Source: Rhodobacteraceae bacterium MED-G08
GTDB taxonomy: Bacteria > Pseudomonadota > Alphaproteobacteria > Rhodobacterales > Rhodobacteraceae
Length of the DNA stretch: 64,000 nucleotides
Reading direction: 5' to 3'
NCBI GenBank assembly: GCA_002457055.1
Contig: NTKT01000002.1
Coordinates: 62,001-126,000 of the forward strand
The notes beneath the pieces are model-generated. The model was not told the origin of the DNA, did no database searches, and saw nothing but the letters and a program-made list of their open reading frames with translations. The position numbers and the translations under genes are program-made. This document shows, in pieces, positions 50,513 through 59,209 of the stretch. Each line of letters begins with the position of its first letter. Positions within the stretch are counted from its first letter, which is position 1.

Positions 50513-51949
50513 TTAGTCTATCATTGACAAAAGCTTGTTCAAACTATCTTTTGCATCTCCATAGAACATGCGTGTATTTTCTTTAAAGAAAAGTGGGTTT
50601 TCGATGCCAGAGTACCCAGTTCCTTGTCCTCGTTTAGATACAAAGACCTGTTTCGATTTCCAACATTCTAAAACAGGCATACCAGCTATTGGACTATTTG
50701 GATCTTCTTGTGCTGCAGGATTTACGATATCATTGGAACCAATAACAATTGCTACATCAGTATCTGGAAAATCTTCATTTATTTCATCCATTTCGAGCAC
50801 TATATCGTATGGAACTTTAGCTTCAGCAAGTAGAACATTCATATGCCCGGGAAGCCGTCCCGCAACCGGATGAATAGCGAACCTTACATTCTTCCCTTTG
50901 TCCCGAAGACGTTTAGTAAGCTCGGATACAGCTTGTTGGGCTTGGGCAACAGCAAGTCCATAACCTGGTATTATTATAACGCTATCGGCATCGGCTAATG
51001 CAGATGCGACCCCGTCTGCATCTATCGCAATTTGTTCGCCTTCCACCTCCATTGCAGGTCCTGATGCACCACCAAAACCACCGAGTATCACCGAAATAAA
51101 CGACCTATTCATTGCCTTACACATTATGTAACTGAGGATAGCACCAGAGGATCCGACAAGGGCTCCAACAACGATTAACAGGTCGTTGCCAAGACTGAAA
51201 CCAATGGCGGCTGCAGCCCAACCAGAATAGCTGTTCAACATAGACACAACCACTGGCATGTCTGCTCCACCAATCCCCATGATCAAATGAAAACCTATAA
51301 AAAAAGCTAAAATAGTCATTAGTAGTAGTGGTAAAATACCACCTGTTTGAAGATACCAGATCAAGCATAGAACAGAAATGATCGCCGCTGATGCGTTTAA
51401 AAAATGTCCGCCAGGAAGTTTTACCGCCGCAGAAGTAACACGGCCTGATAGTTTACCGTAGGCGATTATAGATCCTGTAAATGTTATAGCACCAATAAAT
51501 ACACCTAAAAACAGCTCTACTCTCAATATATTAATTTCTACAACTGATTTTTTAGCCACCAAGGCTGCAAATCCCGTTAGCTCTTTCACCGCCTCAGAGT
51601 TCACCGCTGACGCTACATTTTTTATTTCCAAATCTGCATTAAATCCGACGAAAACGGCTGCCAAACCAACCAACGCGTGCATACCTGCAACAAGTTCAGG
51701 CATCTGTGTCATTTCAACCCTGGCCGCTAGAAAATACCCAATAACACCACCAGCTGCGATAAGGAGAACAGACAGGGCCCATAAGCCAGAACCGGGACCT
51801 ATCAAGGTTGCAAATACAGCAAGAGCCATCCCAAAAATGCCATACCATACGGCTCGCTTGGCACTCTCTTGTCCAGATAATCCACCTAGGGACAGTATAA
51901 ACAATACAGCAGCTACGACATATGCGGCGGTAGTAAATCCTAATTCCAT
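50513..51949 (-). CDS. pntB: PntB, NAD(P) transhydrogenase subunit beta
   Basis: PntB is the beta subunit of the proton-translocating transhydrogenase, which uses the proton gradient to make NADPH from NADH. The 478-residue protein has eight or nine transmembrane helices and then the NADP-binding domain III, with [37 protein letters not shown] and [15 protein letters not shown]. It follows pntA by 12 bases. Confidence 0.97.
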   Translation of the reverse strand: MELGFTTAAYVVAAVLFILSLGGLSGQESAKRAVWYGIFGMALAVFATLIGPGSGLWALSVLLIAAGGVIGYFLAARVEMTQMPELVAGMHALVGLAAVFVGFNADLEIKNVASAVNSEAVKELTGFAALVAKKSVVEINILRVELFLGVFIGAITFTGSIIAYGKLSGRVTSAAVKLPGGHFLNASAAIISVLCLIWYLQTGGILPLLLMTILAFFIGFHLIMGIGGADMPVVVSMLNSYSGWAAAAIGFSLGNDLLIVVGALVGSSGAILSYIMCKAMNRSFISVILGGFGGASGPAMEVEGEQIAIDADGVASALADADSVIIIPGYGLAVAQAQQAVSELTKRLRDKGKNVRFAIHPVAGRLPGHMNVLLAEAKVPYDIVLEMDEINEDFPDTDVAIVIGSNDIVNPAAQEDPNSPIAGMPVLECWKSKQVFVSKRGQGTGYSGIENPLFFKENTRMFYGDAKDSLNKLLSMID

Positions 51950-51961
51950 ATTTCTAACCCC

Positions 51962-53533
51962 TTAAGATTTTTGGAACATGGCAAGCATTCGTCTTGTGAC
52001 GAGAAACCCACCAAAAATGTTAATACCAGCCATAAAAACCGATAATGCTGCAAGTAAGATTACTAGCAATGAACCTGAACCAATCTGCATCAGCGCGCCC
52101 AAAATTATAATCGATGATATTGCATTCGTAACAGCCATCAACGGCGTATGAAGAGCATGGCTTACATTCCAAATAACTTGAAATCCAACGAAAACAGCAA
52201 GAACGAATACGATAAAGTGTTGCATAAAGCTAGCTGGAGCAACAAGCCCAACACCTAATGTAAGGGCACCACCTACTGCGAGCAGAATAACCTGCTGGCG
52301 AGTTTGCGCATTAAAATCCTCTTGCTCTTTCGCTCTCAGTTCCTCTGGAGACAACTCTTTTGGCTTCTCCTGCGTTTTTGCAGCGATAGCGTTAACTTTC
52401 GGCGGTGGCGGCGGGTAAGTTATTTCCCCTTCAAAAGCAACCGTAGCACCTCTGATTACGTCATCTTCCATATTATGGTTTATTTTACCGTCTTTTTCCG
52501 GCGTAAGATCACTAATCATGTGCCTAATATTAGTAGAATATAAATTTGATGCTTGAGCGGCCATTCTACTCGGAAAGTCAGAATATCCTACAATAGTAAC
52601 CCCGTTGTCAGTTACAATTTTTTCATCCAAAACTGTTAGCTTACAGTTACCACCCTTCTCAGCGGCTAAATCCACAATAACCGAACCTGGTTTCATTGAT
52701 TTAACCATATCAGCTGTCCACAATTCTGGAGCCTCGCGGTTTGGAATAAGCGCGGTGGTAATAACAATATCAACCTCTGGCGCTAACTCTCTAAATTTCG
52801 CAAGTTGAGCCTCTCGAAATTCTGGTGACGAAACTGACGCATATCCGCCAGTTTTAGCACCATCTTGCTGCTGCTCCTCAAAATCGAGATAGACAAATTC
52901 AGCACCCATGGATTCCACTTGTTCCGCCACTTCAGGCCTGACATCAAAAGCATAAGTAATAGCTCCTAACGATGTAGCTGTCCCAATCGCAGCAAGCCCG
53001 GCAACACCGGCGCCTATTATAAGCACTTTCGCCGGAGGCACCTTCCCTGCTGCAGTGACTTGACCTGTGAAAAATCTTCCAAAATTATTGCTGGCCTCGA
53101 TAACTGCTCGATAACCAGCTATATTTGCCATGGATGAAAGAGCATCCATCTTTTGTGCCCGACTGATCCTTGGAACCATTTCCATTGCTATGACGTTTGC
53201 TTTTTTGGATTTAGCCAGGTCAAGACCCTGCTCATTGACGGCTGGATTAAAAAAGGAAATCAATGTCTGCCCGGCAGATAATCTCTTAAGCTCAGCAGTA
53301 GAGGGCTGCCTAACCTTGGTCACTACATCAGCTTCTTTCCACAAAGCAGCAGCCGTTTTTACAACCTTGACCCCAGCCTCTTTGTAGATTTTGTCTGAAT
53401 ATCCTGCTGCTTTGCCGGCACCACTTTCAATTAAACAATCAAAACCTAACTTTTGAAGTTGAAGAGCACTATCAGGGGTTAAAGCAACCCTATTTTCACC
53501 GTCGAAAATTTCTTTGGGGGTACCGATTTTCAA
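51962..53533 (-). CDS. pntA: PntA, NAD(P) transhydrogenase subunit alpha
   Basis: PntA carries the NAD-binding domain I and a C-terminal membrane part of the transhydrogenase. A TTG at 53533 gives [20 protein letters not shown], the canonical start, with GAGGA eight bases upstream; the GTG at 53557 would add eight residues and fits less well. NAD-binding motif [17 protein letters not shown] is at about 175. Four transmembrane helices lie at the C-terminus (about 405-520), so alpha1 and alpha2 are fused as in E. coli and not split as in Rhodospirillum. Confidence 0.96.
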   Translation of the reverse strand: MKIGTPKEIFDGENRVALTPDSALQLQKLGFDCLIESGAGKAAGYSDKIYKEAGVKVVKTAAALWKEADVVTKVRQPSTAELKRLSAGQTLISFFNPAVNEQGLDLAKSKKANVIAMEMVPRISRAQKMDALSSMANIAGYRAVIEASNNFGRFFTGQVTAAGKVPPAKVLIIGAGVAGLAAIGTATSLGAITYAFDVRPEVAEQVESMGAEFVYLDFEEQQQDGAKTGGYASVSSPEFREAQLAKFRELAPEVDIVITTALIPNREAPELWTADMVKSMKPGSVIVDLAAEKGGNCKLTVLDEKIVTDNGVTIVGYSDFPSRMAAQASNLYSTNIRHMISDLTPEKDGKINHNMEDDVIRGATVAFEGEITYPPPPPKVNAIAAKTQEKPKELSPEELRAKEQEDFNAQTRQQVILLAVGGALTLGVGLVAPASFMQHFIVFVLAVFVGFQVIWNVSHALHTPLMAVTNAISSIIILGALMQIGSGSLLVILLAALSVFMAGINIFGGFLVTRRMLAMFQKS

Positions 53534-53651
53534 AATTAAATCCTCACTTAAATACACTAAGAGACATGTCTGACCAGCTTCCTATACGCAACATTATTAA
53601 AGATCAATGTGCTTAAAGTGAAAAATTATGTCGCAACGCATTTTAATCAAC

Positions 53652-53671
53652 CGCTATAAATTCCAATAGCG
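53652..53671. repeat. Short inverted repeat downstream of the heptamer array
   Basis: CGCTAT and ATAGCG form a six-base-pair stem with an eight-base loop, followed by TTTT on the plus strand. No plus-strand gene ends here, so it has no clear terminator role. Confidence 0.25.
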
Positions 53672-53717
53672 TTTTGACTACCAATTAATGAAACCGCAAC
53701 CAGCCCAACTTTCTTTC

Positions 53718-53767
53718 GAGACCAGAGACCAGAGACCAGAGACCAGAGACCAGAGACCAGAGACCAG
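53718..53767. repeat. Seven-copy heptanucleotide tandem repeat
   Basis: Seven perfect head-to-tail copies of GAGACCA run from 53718 to 53766, with one extra G. The array lies six bases beyond the stop codon of the MBL-fold gene and about 185 bases upstream of pntA. The perfect identity of copies suggests recent slipped-strand expansion. Confidence 0.97.
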
Positions 53768-53772
53768 TTTTA

Positions 53773-54723
53773 TCACTCCCACTCCATTTCTTCAAAAACC
53801 CTACCAGCATTTTTCTTTGCTAACTCTTCAAAAGTATCTAAGTTCTTCCATTTTTGCTGATCGACATAATAAGACGAACTTAAATCGCCCCCAGCCTCAA
53901 TATGGCTTTTGATCTTTGATCGTAAATCTAAAAGATATCCCAACGTATACTTTTCAACTTGTGGTAAATTTGTGGGATGTCCATGCCCAGGAATTATATA
54001 AAGCGGATTAAGAGGTGCAAAGCTTGTTTTCCAAGTTTCTATCCAGCATCTTGTGCAAGTATTTTCAAAAATTGGCAGCATTCGTTCATGAAAAGCTATA
54101 TCACCAGCAATCATTAGTGACCATTGCGGGATCCAGACCTGTGTATCTCCAGGACCATGAGCATCACCCAGATGTAGAACCTCAAACTTTATACCTCCTA
54201 AAGTAAAAACATACTTTTCGGAAAATGAAATGTTTGCGGTAATAACGGCTGTACCGTCAGCCTTTTCTCTATTGTAACGCTTCATTTCTTCTAGGATTTG
54301 ATAGCCATTATCCTTCACCTCATCAATAGCGTCTTCATGTGCTAATATATCAATGCCAAGCTCAGCCCAGTAAGAGTTTCCCAACATAGCATGTCCCTGC
54401 CCATTTTCGTTGATTACTAGCTTTACAGGTTTATTTGTTACTGCTTTAATCTCGTGATGCATTGCCTCAGCCAGACTAAATGATGCACCAGAGTTAATCA
54501 CCACGACTCCATCCGCGGTTACAACGAAAGATAAATTATTATTATGACCAGAATTTTCGTACGTAGGTGGAGCAGTAGCACCAATTGCAGAAAATACATT
54601 TGGGATAAATTCAGAAGGTTTTGAATACAATACCGATTGAGGATATTGATCCGGTATATTTTCACTAGCTATTGAGTACTGGCTCATGGCAATTGATAAT
54701 AAAAAATATCTTAAAAGACCCAT
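53773..54723 (-). CDS. MBL-fold protein with degenerate metal-binding motif, exported
   Basis: A 316-residue protein with an N-terminal signal peptide (MGLLRYFLLSIAMSQYSIAS) and a metallo-beta-lactamase fold. Family landmarks are NLSFVVTADGVVVINSGAS, LHLGDAHGPGDTQVWIP, MIAGDIAFHER and IIPGHGHPT. The usual HxHxDH metal motif is replaced by NENGQGH (residues 105-111), leaving only the last histidine, so metal binding or catalysis is probably altered. A CTRC motif occurs in the C-terminal half. GAGGG lies five bases before the ATG. The family role is unknown. Confidence 0.82.
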   Translation of the reverse strand: MGLLRYFLLSIAMSQYSIASENIPDQYPQSVLYSKPSEFIPNVFSAIGATAPPTYENSGHNNNLSFVVTADGVVVINSGASFSLAEAMHHEIKAVTNKPVKLVINENGQGHAMLGNSYWAELGIDILAHEDAIDEVKDNGYQILEEMKRYNREKADGTAVITANISFSEKYVFTLGGIKFEVLHLGDAHGPGDTQVWIPQWSLMIAGDIAFHERMLPIFENTCTRCWIETWKTSFAPLNPLYIIPGHGHPTNLPQVEKYTLGYLLDLRSKIKSHIEAGGDLSSSYYVDQQKWKNLDTFEELAKKNAGRVFEEMEWE

Positions 54724-54846
54724 TCAACCCTCATTAAATTCAAAAATTGTCGAAAATAAAAATATTAATTGTATTCCATGTTATATAAATGTTGTAACTA
54801 CAGCAACTTGGTGAAACGTTGATATGAGACGGCTACAAAAGAGCAG

Positions 54847-56040
54847 ATGACAAACTTTGAAGAAACAAAAAAGCAATTCATACTTCCAAAAGGATTAATC
54901 TATTTAGATGGTAACTCGCTGGGCCCTATGCCCAAGAATGTTCCCAGTGAAATTAACACTTTACTTCATGAAGAATGGTCAAACCTTTTAATAAATGGAT
55001 GGAATGATGCGGAATGGATGTTTCAGCCTGAAAGTTTGGGTAACAAAATTTCGCGCATTATCGGAGCGGAAGATAATTCAGTAGTTGTTGGAGAAACCCT
55101 ATCTGTTAGAGTTTTTCAAGCATTGAGTAGCGCCATTAAAGATGTGGGGAAAAGAAAAATTATACTCACAGATAGTGGAAACTTTCCGTCAGATTTATAT
55201 ATGGCTCAGGGACTGGTGCATCTAGTGAATGATCAACTTGAGATTAGAATATGCGCACCTGAGGAAATACTTGACAGTCTAAGCGACGAGATTGCGGTAC
55301 TGATGCTAACCGACGTTGATTACCGTACTGGCAGAAGGCATGACATTTCAGTAATCAGTGAAATTGCAAAAGACAATGGGATCGTTACGATTTGGGATCT
55401 AGCGCACTCTGCTGGCGCTTTAAATCTAAATCTAAAGGAGTGGAATATCGATTATGCCGTTGGTTGTACATATAAATATCTGAACGCAGGACCTGGTTCG
55501 CCAGCGTTTATCTATGTTAATCCAAAAAAAATTAATGCGGTCAAACCATCTTTAATGGGCTGGCTTGGTCATAAAACACCATTTGAGTTTTTGCATAAGT
55601 ATGCCCCTGGCAAAGGTATAAACCGAATGAAAATAGGAACACCACCAGTTCTGGCTAATGCGGCTCTTGCTGCTTCTCTAAAAATTTGGGATACCGTCGA
55701 CATGAGTGAACTGCGCTCCGGGTCAGTTGATCTTTCTGAGCGACTTATAAGCGGGTTGAGAAAAAACTGCCCTGATCTTAAATTAGCATCTCCAATAAAT
55801 GCAGAAGACAGGGGTTCCCAAGTTTCGTTTTATTTTGAACATGGATACCCTGCAATGCAAGCAATCATAGAAAAAGGCGTTATTGGAGATTTTCGGTCGC
55901 CAAACATTATGAGATTTGGAATTACACCTCTGTATATCTCTAAAGAAGATATCGATTTGGCAATTGAGGTTATTTCAAATGTTATTCAAAATTCCTTGTG
56001 GGACAGACCCAAATACAAAAAGCGAAAATTTGTCACATAA
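54847..56040 (+). CDS. kynU: Kynureninase
   Basis: Kynureninase is a PLP enzyme that cleaves kynurenine or 3-hydroxykynurenine to anthranilate derivatives and alanine in tryptophan degradation. The 397-residue protein has IYLDGNSLGPMP at the N-terminus, DSGNFPSDLYMAQGL, the PLP aspartate region WDLAHSAGA, and the lysine in GCTYKYLNAGPGSPAF (about residue 210). It is divergent from the MBL-fold gene and has no kynurenine-pathway neighbours. It converges with the glutamine amidotransferase-like gene, 14 bases apart. Confidence 0.9.
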   Translation: MTNFEETKKQFILPKGLIYLDGNSLGPMPKNVPSEINTLLHEEWSNLLINGWNDAEWMFQPESLGNKISRIIGAEDNSVVVGETLSVRVFQALSSAIKDVGKRKIILTDSGNFPSDLYMAQGLVHLVNDQLEIRICAPEEILDSLSDEIAVLMLTDVDYRTGRRHDISVISEIAKDNGIVTIWDLAHSAGALNLNLKEWNIDYAVGCTYKYLNAGPGSPAFIYVNPKKINAVKPSLMGWLGHKTPFEFLHKYAPGKGINRMKIGTPPVLANAALAASLKIWDTVDMSELRSGSVDLSERLISGLRKNCPDLKLASPINAEDRGSQVSFYFEHGYPAMQAIIEKGVIGDFRSPNIMRFGITPLYISKEDIDLAIEVISNVIQNSLWDRPKYKKRKFVT

Positions 56041-56054
56041 CTACCTGGGATCAA

Positions 56055-56807
56055 CTACTGAGCATTTCCATAATTACGCACCGCTTCGCCAAAAGCCTCA
56101 AACAAACGTGTAGAAATTGGATCATTCTCAGCATTCCATTCCGGGTGCCATTGGACAGAGTAAGTGTAACCCGGTGCATCTTTTACATACAACGCCTCTG
56201 GGGTTCCATCACTTGCCCAACCATCAATTATCAACCGATCACCGGCATCTGCTATTCCCTGTCCATGTAGCGTATTTGTCTCAATTCGATCAGAACCTAA
56301 AATTTTGCTGAAAATTCCATCGCTTCTAAACGTGACTTCATGCCTAATGGCAAATTTTTCTTCAAGCGTCCCATCTGGTGGCATTCTATGGTTCATTCTC
56401 CCATCTAACTCGCGAATTTCTGGATGTAGTGTTGCCCCCATTGCTACCGCAATTTCCTGAAATCCTCTGCATATACCAAAGATAGGAAGACCGATCGAAA
56501 CAGCCCTTTTTATCAAGGGAAGTGTTAAAGCATCACGATCACGATCGAAATCGCCATGAGCTGCCGTTGCCTCGACACCATAATTACTCGGATGTACGTT
56601 AGGTCTACCGCCAGTAAACAAAAAACCGTCGCACATTGAGATGAGCTCATCAACTGTAGTAAATTCGGGACTCGAAGGTACGATGATAGGTATTACATTC
56701 GATACCTTAGATAGTGCGTCACAATTCATTTTCCCAGCTGCGTATGCTGGATATTCATCATTGATTAAGTTGAAATTCCCAACAATTCCAACTACAAAAC
56801 GTCCCAT
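56055..56807 (-). CDS. Class I glutamine amidotransferase-like hydrolase (peptidase C26, PuuD type)
   Basis: A 250-residue hydrolase of the gamma-glutamyl-GABA hydrolase (PuuD) group. The catalytic triad is visible as Cys113 in GICRGFQE and His221 with Glu223 in QWHPEW. FTGGRPNVHPSNYG is typical of peptidase C26. Members cleave gamma-glutamyl amides in polyamine or related catabolism. No puuA-like or polyamine gene is adjacent, so the substrate is open. It lies 75 bases upstream of nothing on its own strand except the convergent kynureninase. Confidence 0.85.
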   Translation of the reverse strand: MGRFVVGIVGNFNLINDEYPAYAAGKMNCDALSKVSNVIPIIVPSSPEFTTVDELISMCDGFLFTGGRPNVHPSNYGVEATAAHGDFDRDRDALTLPLIKRAVSIGLPIFGICRGFQEIAVAMGATLHPEIRELDGRMNHRMPPDGTLEEKFAIRHEVTFRSDGIFSKILGSDRIETNTLHGQGIADAGDRLIIDGWASDGTPEALYVKDAPGYTYSVQWHPEWNAENDPISTRLFEAFGEAVRNYGNAQ

Positions 56808-56881
56808 TTTTCGCCTTTAACTATTACTTTGCAAATTATTATTCTATGTATTTATTTTTTAACTCACTATTAACGATATTT

Positions 56882-59023
56882 CTATGCTAGATTTTTCAAT
56901 TTCAAACGAGTTTCATGTAAAATTGGCTCAGTGTAACCCGATGGCTGATTTTTACCCTCGAAGATTAAATTATATGCAGCCTTAAATGCCAATCCATCAA
57001 AGCTTGGGCTCATCGGTATATAATTTGGATCGTTAATATTTTGCTCGTCAACAATTTTTGCCATGGATTTAAGCGCTGTAATGACCTCTTCTTCACTCAC
57101 GACGTTATGATGCAACCAGTTAGCAAGCGCCTGACTAGATATTCTGCATGTGGCACGATCTTCCATCAAGCCTACATTATTAATATCCGGTACTTTTGAG
57201 CAACCAATTCCCTGATCCACCCACCGCACAACATATCCAAGGATCCCTTGAGCATTATTTTCTACTTCCCGAATTTTTTGCCCGTGCGACCATTTTCTGT
57301 AAGCAGCTAGGGGAATATCAAGAAGTGTATCAACATAGGCTCTTCGGCCGTTTTTTCTTAAATTTTCTTGAACTGCAAAGACATCCACTTGATGATAATG
57401 CAAGGCATGCAATGTGGCAGCGGTAGGGGATGGTACCCAGGCACAATTTGCTCCTGATTTTGGATGCTCTATTTTTTGCTCCAGCATAGCAGACATTAAA
57501 TCCGGCATAGCCCACATACCTTTTCCAATTTGGGCTCGTCCGGAAAGCCCACACTCTAAACCAATGTCAACATTTTGATTTTCGTATCCTACTATCCAAG
57601 ACTTTCTTTTTATAAAATCTTTCCTGCTAAATGGGCCTGCCTCCATGCTAGTGTGAATTTCATCTCCAGTCCGATCGAGAAATCCAGTATTTATGAAGGC
57701 TACTCGTCTTTTTGCGGCGCGGATACACTCTTTTAGGTTAACGGAGGTTCGGCGTTCTTCATCCATTATTCCCAATTTTACAGAATATTTCTCTATACCT
57801 AAAAAACTCTCTACCTTGGAAAATATTTTATCGGCAAAATCCACTTCAGCGGGGCCATGCATCTTGGGTTTTACAATGTAAATTGAACCATGTCTTGAAT
57901 TGCCATCAGCCTTTTTCAAATCATGCATTCCGAGCATTGTGGTAACCATAGCATCCAGCAAGCCCTCAAATATCTCGTCCCCATTTGAGTCAAGTACGGC
58001 TGGTGTCGTCATCAAATGACCAACATTTCTGATCCAAAGTAATGCTCTAGCCCTAATGCTAAAATCATCACCAGAGGGAGAAATAAAAGACAAATCAGAG
58101 TTGAGACGCCTAACGACTTTTTTTCCGTTTTTCTCGAATTCGGAAGTAAGGTCTCCTTTCATTAGACCTAACCATGTTGAGTATGCATTTACCTTATCTT
58201 CACCATCAACACATGCTACAGAATCCTCTAAATCAATTATGGCAGATAGAGCGCTTTCGATCCGAACATCGGCCAAACCTGCCTGATCCCTACTGCCGAC
58301 AACATGTGCTCGATTGAAGACAAGCACGACGAAAAGACCGTTATTCTTCAATAGAATAGAATTTGGAGCCTTCGAGTTGCCTGAATAGCCAATAAACTTT
58401 TCTGGTGAGACCAACGGAAGGTCATCTACTAAAAGTTGCCTTTCACTAACATAATATCGCTTCACATCTGCATGACTCGCACCAATGATTGGAAATGCAT
58501 TATCCAAAAATACTCTTGCACGGGCAACAACACGAGCGCCCCTGCCCCGATCATAAACCTTAGCCTGGTCGAATGCACCCATCGCATCAGTGCCATATAA
58601 ACTGTCGTATAAACTTCCCCATCTTGCGTTTGCTGCATTAAGAGCGTAGCGGGCATTGGTCGATGGTACTACGAGTTGTGGGCCAGCTACGCTGGAAATC
58701 TCCGGATCAACATTTTCTGTTTCAATTAAAAAGTTCTCACCCTCATCAACCAGATAACCGATCTCCTTTAAATAACTTTTATAGGCCACATGATCATGTG
58801 GCTGGCCAATTCTAGCCACATGCCATTTATCAATTTTGTCTTGCAGCTCTTCTCTTACCCTCAAAAGTTTTCTATTTTCGGGAGTCATCTCCTTAATCAA
58901 TGATGACAAGCCAAGCCAAAAGTTATTCTGCGAAACTCCAGTATCTGGCAAAGCCGTATTCTCGATAAAATCCACCAAGCCTTCTTCTACACTTAGATCA
59001 CATCGCATCAGGCGCTTTTTCAT
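56882..59023 (-). CDS. glcB: GlcB, malate synthase G
   Basis: GlcB condenses glyoxylate and acetyl-CoA to malate for growth on two-carbon compounds. The 713-residue monomer type is malate synthase G rather than AceB. Conserved blocks include LNAANARWGSLYDSLYGTDA, then the TIM-barrel SIYIVKPKMHGPAEV and IMDEERRTSVNL with the catalytic residues, and GIGCSKVPDINNVGLMEDRATCRIS. I use the ATG at 59023 instead of the preceding in-frame GTG. It is divergent from pepN with about 185 bases between. Confidence 0.96.
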   Translation of the reverse strand: MKKRLMRCDLSVEEGLVDFIENTALPDTGVSQNNFWLGLSSLIKEMTPENRKLLRVREELQDKIDKWHVARIGQPHDHVAYKSYLKEIGYLVDEGENFLIETENVDPEISSVAGPQLVVPSTNARYALNAANARWGSLYDSLYGTDAMGAFDQAKVYDRGRGARVVARARVFLDNAFPIIGASHADVKRYYVSERQLLVDDLPLVSPEKFIGYSGNSKAPNSILLKNNGLFVVLVFNRAHVVGSRDQAGLADVRIESALSAIIDLEDSVACVDGEDKVNAYSTWLGLMKGDLTSEFEKNGKKVVRRLNSDLSFISPSGDDFSIRARALLWIRNVGHLMTTPAVLDSNGDEIFEGLLDAMVTTMLGMHDLKKADGNSRHGSIYIVKPKMHGPAEVDFADKIFSKVESFLGIEKYSVKLGIMDEERRTSVNLKECIRAAKRRVAFINTGFLDRTGDEIHTSMEAGPFSRKDFIKRKSWIVGYENQNVDIGLECGLSGRAQIGKGMWAMPDLMSAMLEQKIEHPKSGANCAWVPSPTAATLHALHYHQVDVFAVQENLRKNGRRAYVDTLLDIPLAAYRKWSHGQKIREVENNAQGILGYVVRWVDQGIGCSKVPDINNVGLMEDRATCRISSQALANWLHHNVVSEEEVITALKSMAKIVDEQNINDPNYIPMSPSFDGLAFKAAYNLIFEGKNQPSGYTEPILHETRLKLKNLA

Positions 59024-59209
59024 CACTCGACCCCAAACCTTTCTCTGATTTCAAATAGGTATCTTATTTAAGGCGAGGCAAAAGCTGTTATTATTCACTA
59101 AAAGAGTCGCCTATTTTTTGGTATTAATTAATAGTAGCACTACCTAAATGTAGCAACATCTATTAGCTGAGTAGGTTCAACTACAAATTCCAAGCACCGC
59201 GGAGTAATT

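Noticed and set aside
53688..53912. Open frame reading through the heptamer repeat
   Set aside because: It translates the tandem repeat as a TRDQRPE pattern and then runs antisense to the MBL-fold gene; this is a consequence of the repeat, not a gene.
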